This document shows, piece after piece, positions 8,366-17,412 of a DNA stretch of 55,639 bases. The notes below the pieces were generated by a model. It was not told the DNA's origin. It did no database searches and worked only from the letters and a program-made list of their open reading frames with translations. Within the stretch, counting starts at the first letter, position 1, and each line of letters opens with the position of its first letter. The stretch is from assembly GCF_014836555.1 (NCBI RefSeq), contig NZ_JACSQQ010000016.1, positions 48,706 to 104,344 on the forward strand, given 5' to 3'. The translations under genes were made by a program, and so were the position numbers. The stretch comes from Oerskovia rustica. Its GTDB lineage: Bacteria; Actinomycetota; Actinomycetes; Actinomycetales; Cellulomonadaceae.

Positions 8366-10333
8366 TCAGTCGAAGCTGACGCGCAGGCTCGTGAGGCTGT
8401 GGCCGTCCACGACCCGGCTGGAGACGCCGACGGCTCGCAGCGGCTCGACGTACGCGATCCACGAGTCGTCGCCGCCCGTCGCGTCGATGTTCGCGCGGGC
8501 GACCGACTCGAGCGCGTCGACGTCGAGGTAGGCCGCGTTGGCTGCGCCCTTCGCGTCGGGCACGACGGTCCGGAAGGCGCCCACGGTGCCGAGCGTCCCG
8601 TCCTGGGCGAGCCGTGCGGCGTACGCCTCGTTCGAGGCGACGACGAGCCCGTCCTTCGTGGTCGCGCTCGTGAGCTTCTCCGCGCCGGCGTCCACGAGGA
8701 TCGCGTCGATGCGGCCGAGGAGGTCCTCGAGCGCGGCCTTGTCGCCGATCGTGCGCGCGCCGAGGTCGACGTCGGCCAGACCGGTCACGGACGAGACGTC
8801 GTCGAGCCCGGCGGAGTCGAGCGCGATCACGACCTGCTCGCCGAGCAGGGTCTTGAGGTCCTCGGGCAGTCGCAGGTCGTAGGTCTTCTCGAGCTCGTCG
8901 ACCGTCTCCTGGAAGCCGAGGCCGCTCGGCAGGAGGTCGTCGGTCGCGCTGCCGGTCGACCGGTCGTCACCGAAGAGGTCTGCCTCCTCGGTGCTCTGGT
9001 AGGCGTCGAGGCCTTCGTCGAGCGCCGAGTAGTCCCCGGTGCAGCCCGCCATGAACGACTCGTCGTAGCTCCGGGTGACCTCGGCCAGCTCCTCGGGCGT
9101 GAGGCCCCAGTCCGACGCGTCCAACGCGTTCTCGGGCAGCGCGAGCAGTGCCGCGCACTCGGCCTCGGTGGCGGTGGCGAGCGTGCCTGCCGTGCGGACC
9201 TCGTGCGAGGACAGGGTCCAGTCGTCGCCGAGCAGGTCGTCCCCGGAGCCCAGGCTCCCCAGTCCGCTCGACCCGTACGCGTCGGCGAGCGTGCTCAGCT
9301 GCTCCCAGAGCTGGTCGACCGAGGCGGGGTCGATCGTCGCGGACGAGGCGAACAGGGTGCTGTCCGGCAGCCCCGTGAGGAGCGAGGTCCCCGCCCCCTC
9401 CATCGGCGCGAGGACCTTGTCGTCGGCGCCGACGGCGATCGCGATCTCCAGGTGGTCGGCGCCCGCCCGCGCCGCACCGGCGACCGAGCGGAGGCCCTGG
9501 GTGACGGCCGCGTCGAGCTCGTCGGCGCCCTCCTGCCCCTCGAGCGCGGCGATCGCGCCCTCGACGTCCGCCCAGTAGGAGATCAGCCCGGGGTCGCCGA
9601 GCGCCTTCATGTCGGCGGCGAAGAGCGGGGCGTCGGCCAACGACGCCTTCTTCGCGGCTGCCGCCACGTCGGCGGCCACGACCTTCTCGGAGGTGATCAG
9701 GGCGTACCCGTCGGCGAACGCGACCTGTGCGGGCTTCGCGCCGTCGCCGCAGCCCAGGCCGGACTCGATGGCCGCCCGTGCGGCGCCCTCGTCGTTCACC
9801 TGGAGGGCGACCACGGGCTCGGGCGCGGATCCTGCGTCCCCGGTCGCGCCCTCGACGGGCGGCAGCACGGCGATCGCGGCACGCTGGCCGATCCACGGTT
9901 CGACGTCGGTCGCGTAGTCGATCTCGCACGTCCCGCTCTTCGCGATCGCGTCGACGACGAGCTTGCGGAGGTCGGCGTCGTCGCCCAGGTCGACGTCGAG
10001 GTCCGCCGCGAGGTCCGGGAACCTGTTCGCGAGGCGCAGCAGGTTGACCTTCTGCGTGGCCGACGGGTCGAGGTCGACGCGGACGTAGGCGAACGCGGTG
10101 TCCGGGAGGGCCGCCTCGGGCTGGGCCCCACCGCCGTCGAGCGCGCTGTAGGCGAACACGCCTCCGCCGACCAGGACGAGAGCCGCGGTCGCCGCACCGC
10201 CGAGCACGAGGCCGGTGCGCAGGCGGGAGGGCCCGACGGTCGCGACCGGGGCCTGCCCGAGGGCCGCGCCACCGGCATGCTGCTGCCACGCCCCCGAGGG
10301 GTCGGCAGGGGGGAAGGTGGGCGGCGTGGTCAT
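8366..10333 (-). CDS. DUF3352 family membrane-anchored protein
   Basis: Predicted 655 residues. A Pro/Ala-rich cytoplasmic N-terminus of about 40 residues is followed by a single membrane helix (TGLVLGGAATAALVLVGGGV) and a large external domain, giving type II topology. The start of the external region, LPDTAFAYVRVDLDPSATQK, matches the DUF3352 pattern of an early strand with D-LDPS. Function is unknown; the family occurs in actinobacteria. The ATG has AGAGGG six bases upstream; an in-frame start 72 codons earlier would run into the upstream cold-shock promoter. It is 64 bp upstream of the helicase-associated gene, but co-transcription is uncertain because a small GC hairpin (about 8316-8342) lies between. 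Confidence 0.8.
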   Translation of the reverse strand: MTTPPTFPPADPSGAWQQHAGGAALGQAPVATVGPSRLRTGLVLGGAATAALVLVGGGVFAYSALDGGGAQPEAALPDTAFAYVRVDLDPSATQKVNLLRLANRFPDLAADLDVDLGDDADLRKLVVDAIAKSGTCEIDYATDVEPWIGQRAAIAVLPPVEGATGDAGSAPEPVVALQVNDEGAARAAIESGLGCGDGAKPAQVAFADGYALITSEKVVAADVAAAAKKASLADAPLFAADMKALGDPGLISYWADVEGAIAALEGQEGADELDAAVTQGLRSVAGAARAGADHLEIAIAVGADDKVLAPMEGAGTSLLTGLPDSTLFASSATIDPASVDQLWEQLSTLADAYGSSGLGSLGSGDDLLGDDWTLSSHEVRTAGTLATATEAECAALLALPENALDASDWGLTPEELAEVTRSYDESFMAGCTGDYSALDEGLDAYQSTEEADLFGDDRSTGSATDDLLPSGLGFQETVDELEKTYDLRLPEDLKTLLGEQVVIALDSAGLDDVSSVTGLADVDLGARTIGDKAALEDLLGRIDAILVDAGAEKLTSATTKDGLVVASNEAYAARLAQDGTLGTVGAFRTVVPDAKGAANAAYLDVDALESVARANIDATGGDDSWIAYVEPLRAVGVSSRVVDGHSLTSLRVSFD

Positions 10334-10562
10334 GGGGAACCCTCTGGGTCGGTGGCGGCTCGACCGGCGCGGTGCGTCGGCAGTCGCCCGAAGGCTAGTG
10401 GAGGCCGCAGGCAGGCCGCAGCCCCCTTCCATGGGGAGAACTCCCCGCCGCCGGAACTCACCCGGGCGCGCTCGTCGGGGCGCGGCCCGGTGGATGCGAC
10501 TGTGAGGGCTCTGTCCCGGTAACCTGGGAGTTCTGATTCCCACGAGCACAAACGAGGTTCAC

Positions 10563-10943
10563 GTGCCCACCGGCAAGGTCAAGTGGTTCGACACCGAACG
10601 AGGGTTCGGCTTCATCGCGAGCGATGAGGGCGACGAGGTCTTCCTGCACGCTTCCGCCCTGCCCGACGGCGCGGCCCCCAAGCCCGGTGCCCGGGTCGAG
10701 TTCGGCGTGGCCGACGGGCGGCGCGGCCCGCAGGCGCTCGCGATCAAGCTGCTCGACCCTGCGCCGTCCGTGGCGAAGGCCCAGCGCCGCCCGGCCGAGG
10801 ACCTGGGGGTCGTGATCGAGGACCTCATCAAGGTCATGGACAAGGTCGGCGGCTCGCTGCGCCGTGGCCGGTACCCGGATGCCGCGCAGGGAGCCCAGCT
10901 CGCCAAGGTGCTGCGCGCCGTCGCCGACGACCTGGAGGCATGA
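10563..10943 (+). CDS. Cold-shock domain protein with C-terminal extension
   Basis: Predicted 126 residues. The first 65 form a classical cold-shock domain with RNP1 (KWFDTERGFGFIA) and RNP2 (DEVFLHASAL) motifs, which bind single-stranded RNA/DNA. The remaining 60 residues (SVAKAQRRPAEDLGVVIEDL...) are an alpha-helical extension found in the larger actinobacterial Csp proteins. Starts with GTG preceded by ACGAGGTTCAC; a possible -10 region TAACCT lies about 40 bases upstream. It is the first gene of a four-gene operon with DUF3027 (start one base after the stop), the sacsin-like ATPase and an MFS transporter. Position corresponds to cspB in the mycobacterial neighbourhood. Confidence 0.92.
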   Translation: MPTGKVKWFDTERGFGFIASDEGDEVFLHASALPDGAAPKPGARVEFGVADGRRGPQALAIKLLDPAPSVAKAQRRPAEDLGVVIEDLIKVMDKVGGSLRRGRYPDAAQGAQLAKVLRAVADDLEA

Positions 10944-10944
10944 C

Positions 10945-11946
10945 ATGGCTGCCGTAGCCGCCGCTGAAGGTTCGACCCGTCGTGTGAGCGCGCGCGCCGC
11001 CAAGGACGCCGTGCTCACGGGCGCGGTGGATCTCGCGCGTGCTGCGGCGGAGCAGGTCGCCGAGCACGTCGGGGACGTGGGCGAGCACCTGGGGACGGTC
11101 GTCGAGGAGGACCGTCTCATCTCCCACCAGTTCGCGTGCACCATGCTCGGGTACCGGGGGTGGCGCTGGACGGTGACGCTGGCCCGGGTCCCGCGCGGTC
11201 GCACCGCGACGGTGTGCGAGGTCGAGCTCCTGCCGGGCGACGGGTCCATCCTGGCTCCCGAGTGGTTGCCGTGGTCGGAGCGTCTGCGGCCGGGGGACAT
11301 CGGCGTCGGCGACGTGCTGCCGTTCCAGGCGGACGACCCGCGCCTCGAGCCCGGCTACGTGCCGACGGGCGACGAGGAGCAGGACGCCGTCGCGATCGAG
11401 GAGCTCGCGCTCGCCCGGGCGCGGGTCCTGTCCCCCGAGGGGCGCGACGAGGCGGCTGAGCGCTGGTACCGCGGCACCCGTGGCCCCACGGCGCCGGGGG
11501 CCGTCTCCTCGGCGGCCGAGTGCGGGTCGTGCGGGTTCCTGGTCCCGCTGCAGGGCGCCCTGGGTCAGGTCTTCGGAGTGTGCGCGAACGCGTGGTCGCC
11601 CGACGACGGCAAGGTCGTGAGCCTCGACCACGGGTGCGGGGCGCACTCGGAGACGGACGTCGAGCCGCACCCGACCGACTGGCCGGCCGCGGACCCGCTG
11701 ATCGACGAGATGGACGTCGAGATCGTCCAGCTCCTGGACGCGGCCCGTGACGCGGCGAGCGCCGTACCCGGATCGGGAGAGACTCTCGCAGGCCCGACGA
11801 CCGAGCGTTCCGCGGAAGCTGCGGCGAGCATCGAGCTCGCCCTGTCGCGGATCACGCTTCCTGAGCCGGGGTCGTCGTCGGGGGCAGAGAGCACACCGGA
11901 GACCGCGCCGGAGCAGGACGCGGACCCGGACGAGCCGGCCCGGTGA
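10945..11946 (+). CDS. DUF3027 family protein
   Basis: Predicted 333-residue protein of unknown function, conserved in actinobacteria next to cspB/serC (M. tuberculosis Rv0883c). Features: helical start with RAAKDAVLTGAVDLARAA, a core WRWTVTLARVPR...VCEVELLPG, and a Cys cluster CGSCGFLVPLQG...GVCANAWSPDDG...DHGCG near 192-232 that could bind a metal such as zinc. The C-terminal 70 residues are acidic and low complexity (Glu/Pro/Ala/Ser). The ATG is one base after the Csp stop and its GGAGG lies within the end of that gene, implying translational coupling. Confidence 0.87.
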   Translation: MAAVAAAEGSTRRVSARAAKDAVLTGAVDLARAAAEQVAEHVGDVGEHLGTVVEEDRLISHQFACTMLGYRGWRWTVTLARVPRGRTATVCEVELLPGDGSILAPEWLPWSERLRPGDIGVGDVLPFQADDPRLEPGYVPTGDEEQDAVAIEELALARARVLSPEGRDEAAERWYRGTRGPTAPGAVSSAAECGSCGFLVPLQGALGQVFGVCANAWSPDDGKVVSLDHGCGAHSETDVEPHPTDWPAADPLIDEMDVEIVQLLDAARDAASAVPGSGETLAGPTTERSAEAAASIELALSRITLPEPGSSSGAESTPETAPEQDADPDEPAR

Positions 11947-14900
11947 CGACGGACGCCTTCGGGACGTCGGCTCTTCGCCGAGCCGTCACGGAGGCGTGGC
12001 TCGCGTCCCCGACTCGCTTCCGGGAGGACGCGAACACCGAGGAGGACCATGCCCGCGGCTACTACCGCGACCGGGTGGTCGTCGAGCTCGCGCAGAACGC
12101 GGCCGACGCCGCGGCACACGCGGGCTCTCCGGGCCGCCTCGTGCTGCGTCTCGCGCAGGACACCGACGGTGCGTGGTGGCTGACGGCCGAGAACTCAGGC
12201 GCACCGCTGGACGCGGAGGGTGTCGAGTCGTTGTCGTCGATGCGCGCGTCGGCCAAGCGTCCTGCCGGCCCGACGACGGAGCCCCCGTCCGCGGACGGCG
12301 CCCCCGGGCGGGTGGGCCGTTTCGGGGTGGGCTTCGCGGCCGTGCGCTCGGTCGCGGACGAGGTCTCGGTGCGCTCGACGCTCGGGGGGGTGACCTTCTC
12401 GCTGGGGCGGACGCGAGCGGCACTGTCGGACCTGGTCGCGGGGGCGCAGGCGGAAGGGGGCACCGGGGCCGCAGCGGCTGACCGGCTCGATGCCGCTGTC
12501 CGCGAGCGGGGCGACGCCCTGCCCGTGCTGCGGCTCCCGTTCGCGGCGGACGCCCTGCCCGTCGGTCCGGGCGGCCCCGACGGGGCGACCGCTCCTGCCC
12601 CGCCGGACACGGTCGTCGCCCTCCGCCTGCGGGACCGGGGCGCGCTCGACGCGGTCCGTGCCCAGCTCGACGAGGTGGACGACGCGCTGCTCCTGGCGCT
12701 GCCCGCGCTGGACGAGGTCCTGGTCGAGGTCGAGGACGACGACGGGACCCTGCGGGCGCGCCGTCTGCACGACGTCGCCGCGCGCTGGACGGTCGTGCGC
12801 GAGCGCGGGGCCTTCGACGCGGGCCTCCTGGGCACGCTCCCGGTCGAGCAGCGGCACGCCGGATGGAGCCTGCTGTGGGCGCTGCCCCGGTCGGCTCCCG
12901 CGCCGAGCGAGGTGGTCGCGGGGGTGCTGCACGCTCCGACGCCGACCGACGAGCCGTTGACCTTCGCGGCGCTCCTCGTCGCCTCGTTCCCCCTGGACCC
13001 GAGCCGCCGGCACGTCCTGCCCGGTCCGGTCACCTCCGCGCTCGCCGGGCTCGCGGGCGGTGCGTACGCGCGGCTGCTCGGGCTCGTCGCCGCCGAGCGC
13101 GGCGCGTCGGTCCTGGGCCTCGTACCGACGGGGTTGCCTGCCGGGGCGCTCGACGCCCAGGTCCGGGACGCGGTGCTCGGCGCGCTGCGCGCCACGCCCC
13201 TGCTGTCGCCGCCGCTTCCGGGGGCCGACGTCGACGGGCCGCCCGTGCTGCGCGCCGTCGGCCGGATGGTCGCGCCGCGCGATGCCCAGGTCCTCGCGGG
13301 CGAGGTCGGACGCGACGCGGCGGTGGTGGCAGTCCTCGGTCGGGCGGTGCCGGACCTCGTCGACGTGCCGCCGTCGCTGCACGCGGTCGCGCGGTCGCTC
13401 GGTGTGCGGTCCCGTGAGCTCGCGGACCTGCTCGACGAGCTGCCCGCGGGCATGGACCCGACCGCGTGGCGCGACGTCTACGCGGCCCTCGCCCCGCACG
13501 TGGGTCAGCCGGGGGTGCTCGACGCGCTCGGTGCGGTCACGGTCCCGCTCGCCGACGGCCGGACCGCGCGGGGAGCCCGCGGGGTCCTGCTCCTGGGGGC
13601 CGCCGACTCGGGCAGGGACGACGCGGCGGGGTCGGCCGGTGTCCCCGACCTCGCACGCTCGCTCGGCCTGCGGCTCGTCCATCCCGACGCCGCTCACCCG
13701 CTCCTTGAGCGGCTGGGGGCGACGCCGTCGTCGGCTCGTGGGCTGCTGACCGAGCCTGCGGTCAGGGATCATGTGCTGCACCTCGCGGACCAGGTCGCCG
13801 ACGGCGACCTGCTCGACGACCTCGACGCGGGCGGCGAGGTCCAGGACCCGGTGCCCGCCGCCGTCGGGCAGGTGCTGGCCCTCGTGCCTGCTGCGCTCGC
13901 CGAGGGAGCGCTGCCCGAGGACGTGCCCTTCTGGTGGGGCGAGCTCCCGCTGCCGACGGCCGACGGCGAGCTGTCCGCGGCGCGGGAGTGCGTCGTGCCC
14001 GGGTCGTGGTCCGCCGAGCACCTGGACGGCCTGGTCCCGCTCGCGGAGGGCGTCCTGGCGCGCTGGGGCGAGGACGTCCTGCGTGCGGTCGGGGTCCCGG
14101 CGGACGTGACGGTCCACCGGGTGCGCGACGTCCTGACGCCGTGGGACGTGGACCCGGACCTGCCCGACGACCCCGACGACCCGCAGTCGTGGCTCGACGG
14201 CTGGGCCGACTACCTCGCCTTCCTCGGCGGGCTCGTCGGGGGAGGGGCGTACGTGGGGGACCTCGACGCCGTCGCGGACCTGGACGCCGTCGCCGACGAC
14301 GCGTGGCCCGCGTTCCTCGCGCGCGTGGCCCGCGAGCCCGAGGCCCGCGCCGCCCTCCTCGCCCCCGTCCGGGCGCAGGGCGGAGCGCGGGTCGGGGACG
14401 CGCCGTCGTACACCGCGTGGTGGTTGCGCCGGCACCTGGGCGCGCCCTTCGCGGCCGAGCGAGGCGGGGTACCGTTCCTGCCCGACCCGCCCGCCGAGGC
14501 CAGCGGCCTGGACGCCGAGGTCGTGCGCGCCCTGGGCGGGGTCGCGGACCTGGGAGATCTGGCACCGGCGGACTGGCCGGACTACCTGGCCGCGCTGCCC
14601 GACGTCGGCACGCGCCTCGACCTGCCCGCCGCGCTCGCGGTGTGGCAGGGGTTGGGCGCGCTCGCCCGCTCGGCGCACGGCGGGGAGCTCGACGAGCTGC
14701 CCGACCGCCTGCCCGGTCTGCGCGGGTCCGTCGCGACCTGCGCCCGGGCCGAGGACCTGGCCGTGGCGCCGAGCGCGATGTGGGCGCAGGTGCGGACCGT
14801 GCTGCCGGTCGCCCTTGCGGGGCGGACCTCGCCGGCCGCGGACACGGGAGCGGTCCTGGCGGACCTCCTGGACCTGCCGCTGCTCCCGGCCCCGGGCGCG

Positions 14901-15212
14901 CCGGACGTCCCCCTGCCCGACGGCGCCGGCTCACCGCAGGCGCTCGACCCTCGGGTCGCGGCGCTCGTCCCGGGAGTGCCCGGCGACTGGTTCGAGCACG
15001 ACGCCCTGGCGGTGGACGGCGTCGAGGTCGACTGGTGGGTGTGCGCGGGCAGCGCGGGACCCGAGGTCCACGCCTCCACGACCGCGGGCCTGGCGCGCGG
15101 CCTGGCCGCGGTCGCCGGGCGGCCCGGGGCGCGGCACCTCCTGGAGTCCGCGCTGCTCGACCCCGCCGCGGCCGAGGACCTGCGGGCCGAGACCGCGTGG
15201 GACGGGGAGTGA
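11943..15212 (+). CDS. Sacsin/HSP90-like GHKL ATPase-domain giant protein
   Basis: Predicted 1089 residues. The first 200 hold a GHKL (HSP90/sacsin N-terminal type) ATP-binding domain: N-box ELAQNAAD at 48-55 with the conserved Asn52, a second box at about 80-86 (LTAENSG), and the glycine box GRVGRFGVGFAAV at 122-134. The rest is a long Asp/Leu/Ala/Val-rich region without a recognised catalytic motif, presumably substrate or partner binding. GTG start overlaps the DUF3027 stop (GTGA), and its own stop overlaps the next gene's GTG, so it is the core of a tight operon. A chaperone-like ATPase function is inferred from the domain; the biological role is unknown. Confidence 0.8.
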   Translation: MTTDAFGTSALRRAVTEAWLASPTRFREDANTEEDHARGYYRDRVVVELAQNAADAAAHAGSPGRLVLRLAQDTDGAWWLTAENSGAPLDAEGVESLSSMRASAKRPAGPTTEPPSADGAPGRVGRFGVGFAAVRSVADEVSVRSTLGGVTFSLGRTRAALSDLVAGAQAEGGTGAAAADRLDAAVRERGDALPVLRLPFAADALPVGPGGPDGATAPAPPDTVVALRLRDRGALDAVRAQLDEVDDALLLALPALDEVLVEVEDDDGTLRARRLHDVAARWTVVRERGAFDAGLLGTLPVEQRHAGWSLLWALPRSAPAPSEVVAGVLHAPTPTDEPLTFAALLVASFPLDPSRRHVLPGPVTSALAGLAGGAYARLLGLVAAERGASVLGLVPTGLPAGALDAQVRDAVLGALRATPLLSPPLPGADVDGPPVLRAVGRMVAPRDAQVLAGEVGRDAAVVAVLGRAVPDLVDVPPSLHAVARSLGVRSRELADLLDELPAGMDPTAWRDVYAALAPHVGQPGVLDALGAVTVPLADGRTARGARGVLLLGAADSGRDDAAGSAGVPDLARSLGLRLVHPDAAHPLLERLGATPSSARGLLTEPAVRDHVLHLADQVADGDLLDDLDAGGEVQDPVPAAVGQVLALVPAALAEGALPEDVPFWWGELPLPTADGELSAARECVVPGSWSAEHLDGLVPLAEGVLARWGEDVLRAVGVPADVTVHRVRDVLTPWDVDPDLPDDPDDPQSWLDGWADYLAFLGGLVGGGAYVGDLDAVADLDAVADDAWPAFLARVAREPEARAALLAPVRAQGGARVGDAPSYTAWWLRRHLGAPFAAERGGVPFLPDPPAEASGLDAEVVRALGGVADLGDLAPADWPDYLAALPDVGTRLDLPAALAVWQGLGALARSAHGGELDELPDRLPGLRGSVATCARAEDLAVAPSAMWAQVRTVLPVALAGRTSPAADTGAVLADLLDLPLLPAPGAPDVPLPDGAGSPQALDPRVAALVPGVPGDWFEHDALAVDGVEVDWWVCAGSAGPEVHASTTAGLARGLAAVAGRPGARHLLESALLDPAAAEDLRAETAWDGE

Positions 15213-16456
15213 GCGGTCCGACGGCGGGAACCGCCACCGGACCGTCCGGCATCTTCGACCGCCGCCTCGTGGGCGGTGTGTACGTCCCGACCTTCGTGTT
15301 CGAGGCGGGGGTGAGCGCGATCGTCCCCGTCGTGGCGCTGAGCGCCATCTCGATGGGGGCCGGGATCGCGCTGGCCGGGTTCGTCGTCGCGCTGCTGGGG
15401 CTCGGGCAGATCGCCGGTGACGTGCCGGCCGGTGCGTTCGCGGCCCGGTTCGGCGACCGGCGGGCCATGATGACGGCCGCGGCCGCCTCGATCGTCGGCC
15501 TCGTGGCGTGCGCGCTCGCCCCCAACCTGTGGGTCCTGGGCGCGGGGGTCTTCTGCGTCGGCATGACCAACGCGGTCTTCATGCTCGCCCGGCAGGCCTA
15601 CCTGACCGAGGTCACGCCCGTGCTCAAGCGGGCCAGGGCGCTGTCGACGCTCGCGGGCACGCACCGGATCGGCGCGTTCGTGGGGCCGTTCGCGGCGGCC
15701 GCGGTCCTGTGGGTCTGGGACCTGCCCGCGGTGTACTGGCTGGCGGTCGGCACGAGCGTCGTCGCCGGGCTGGTGACGGCCCTCGTGCCCGACGTCGCGG
15801 CCGGCTCGACGGCTCACCGGCGGTCCATGGCCCCCGTCAGCTTCCGCACGGTGCTGGCCGCGAACTGGCGGGTGTTCGCGACGCTCGGGATCGCGGTCGT
15901 CATGGTCGGGGCCACGCGGGCGGCCCGGCAGGTCGTGCTGCCCCTGTGGTCCGAGCACCTGGGCTTCAGCCCTGCCACCACGAGCGTGATCTTCGGGCTC
16001 TCGGGAGCCGTCGACATGCTGCTGTTCTACCCCGCGGGGAAGGTCATGGACCGCTGGGGGAGGCTGTGGGTGGCGATCCCCTGCATGGTCGTCCTCGGCG
16101 GGGCGATCGTCGTGCTGCCGCTCACGAGCACCGTCGCGGGGGTGGCCGTCGTCGCGATGGTCATGGGCTTCGGCAACGGGATCGGCTCGGGCATCCTCAT
16201 GACGCTCGGGGCCGACGTCGCACCACCGGACGTCCGTGCGCAGTTCCTCGGGATCTGGCGGCTCTTCCAGGACTCCGGCTCCGCGCTCGGCCCGCTCGTG
16301 GTCTCGGCCGGTGCCGCGCTGGGGAGCCTCGCGGGCGGGATCGTCGCCTCGGGGACGGTCGGCCTGCTCGGGGCCGTCGCGCTCGCGCGGTGGGTCCCGC
16401 GGTGGTCGGTGCACGCGAACCGGACCACGCGCCGTCGGGCGGGGATAGAGAGCTAG
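15209..16456 (+). CDS. MFS transporter
   Basis: Predicted 415-residue major facilitator with about 12 membrane helices. The loop 2-3 signature is visible as GAFAARFGDRRAMM, and the second half repeats it as PAGKVMDRWGRLW. A likely proton-driven exporter; the substrate cannot be read from the sequence. The GTG start overlaps the stop of the GHKL ATPase gene by three bases, so it is the last gene of the csp-DUF3027-ATPase operon. In M. tuberculosis an MFS protein (Rv0876c) occupies a comparable neighbourhood. A short hairpin CCCTC-GTGGCT-GAGGG lies just after the stop. Confidence 0.88.
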   Translation: MSGPTAGTATGPSGIFDRRLVGGVYVPTFVFEAGVSAIVPVVALSAISMGAGIALAGFVVALLGLGQIAGDVPAGAFAARFGDRRAMMTAAAASIVGLVACALAPNLWVLGAGVFCVGMTNAVFMLARQAYLTEVTPVLKRARALSTLAGTHRIGAFVGPFAAAAVLWVWDLPAVYWLAVGTSVVAGLVTALVPDVAAGSTAHRRSMAPVSFRTVLAANWRVFATLGIAVVMVGATRAARQVVLPLWSEHLGFSPATTSVIFGLSGAVDMLLFYPAGKVMDRWGRLWVAIPCMVVLGGAIVVLPLTSTVAGVAVVAMVMGFGNGIGSGILMTLGADVAPPDVRAQFLGIWRLFQDSGSALGPLVVSAGAALGSLAGGIVASGTVGLLGAVALARWVPRWSVHANRTTRRRAGIES

Positions 16457-16525
16457 GCCGCGTCCCTCGTGGCTGAGGGCGGGTGCGGTGCGCGTGCTGC
16501 GGCGAGAGGGCGGTGTCGCGCGCCC

Positions 16526-16783
16526 CTAGCCCTGCGAGCGGTACTCGCTCCGGTTGCGGCGTTCCCAACCGAGACCGATCATGCCGAGCACGATCCCGGC
16601 CGCGCAGGTCGCGGGGAGCTCGAACGTCGCCCGGTCGAGGACCAGGAGGACGACCGAGACCACGAGGGCGACGGCCCACAGGCTCATTCCCACCAGGATC
16701 ACGGGCTTGAGATCGACGCGCAGCGCCGGCGGGTTGGGGCGGCGCCGCTCCGGGTGGACCAGCAAGGAGATCATCGAGGGCAC
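16526..16783 (-). CDS. DUF2530 family small membrane protein
   Basis: Predicted 85 residues with two membrane helices: ILVGMSLWAVALVVSVVLLV and an Ala/Gly/Ile-rich helix before WERRNR. The start PPALRVDLKPVILVG matches the DUF2530 pattern. Function unknown; known actinobacterial neighbours include cspB, DUF3027 and MarR genes (M. tuberculosis Rv0882). A GTG at 16783 and an ATG three codons later are both possible; neither has a clear ribosome site. Convergent with the MFS gene. Confidence 0.78.
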   Translation of the reverse strand: MPSMISLLVHPERRRPNPPALRVDLKPVILVGMSLWAVALVVSVVLLVLDRATFELPATCAAGIVLGMIGLGWERRNRSEYRSQG

Positions 16784-17412
16784 GCTCGCAGTCTACGTCT
16801 CGCGAACGTCCCGTCGGGTGAAAAAGAAGTCGGTGTCGCTCGGCGCGTCGTTCCGCCCGGTGTGAAGGAGGTCGTGCTAAAAGGCGCTCCTCCGGTCTGG
16901 GGCGCCGTGGCGCGAACCGGGCAAAACCCCGTGAACCGGGCGCTGGACCAGCGGCAGCGACCGACGGTGTGTGCGACCCGCAAGGAAGACGTGCCCGTTT
17001 TCACCCGTGAGCGGCGTCACAAGACCGTCGAGGAGAGGTCTCTCCCGGGTGAGACGGGACGCGGACGGGGTTCCAGTGCGGCAACCCCAGCCGCTACGAT
17101 CCCCACTTCGCCGCTCCTCCTTCGTTGGACGGCTGTACAGGAAATTACGGGCTCGCTCGTAGCGCTGAACCGAGAGGATTCCGGTCCTCCTCGACTTGGA
17201 CATCTGTCCATCACCATTCTCCGACCTGCCGAGTCTCCCGGACCGGCGCCAGGATCGGCGGGATCCCAGGCTTGGGACTCGCCGGGCGGGCGTTCTTCTC
17301 ACCCGGGTGAAAAGGCTGGTGGGTCATTCATTTCTTTGTGCGCCGACTCTTACGATGAGGCGTTCCGGCGGTCCAGAAGCGGCCGTCGGATTGATCGAGA
17401 GGTAGCCGGGCC
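16784..17412. other. 629-bp gene-free region before the glycopolymer locus
   Basis: No convincing gene is seen on either strand. It holds four copies of a CGGGTGAAAA/TTTTCACCCG-like element (16815-16824 reverse, 16998-17007 forward, 17044-17053 reverse and partial, and a perfect 12-base palindrome TCACCCGGGTGA at 17299-17310) and TACGAT boxes near 17095 and 17350 that could be -10 elements. The last 110 bases are AT-richer than their surroundings and probably contain the promoter of the sugar transferase gene. Confidence 0.6.
17299..17310. promoter_or_regulatory. Perfect palindrome TCACCCGGGTGA
   Basis: A 12-base perfect palindrome flanked by TTC and AAAAGG, 103 bases before the sugar-transferase ATG. 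It resembles a dimeric-repressor or activator site; related half-sites occur three more times in the same intergenic region. The binding protein is unknown. Confidence 0.45.

Noticed and set aside
12195-14678. A long minus-strand frame opposite the GHKL ATPase gene
   Set aside because: Arg/Gly/Gln-rich composition without recognisable family; the plus frame has the real GHKL motifs and start-stop coupling.
16877-17302. Small frames in the 16.8-17.4 kb intergenic region
   Set aside because: They have no ribosome site, no family resemblance and poor third-position GC bias; the region also carries repeated operator-like elements.
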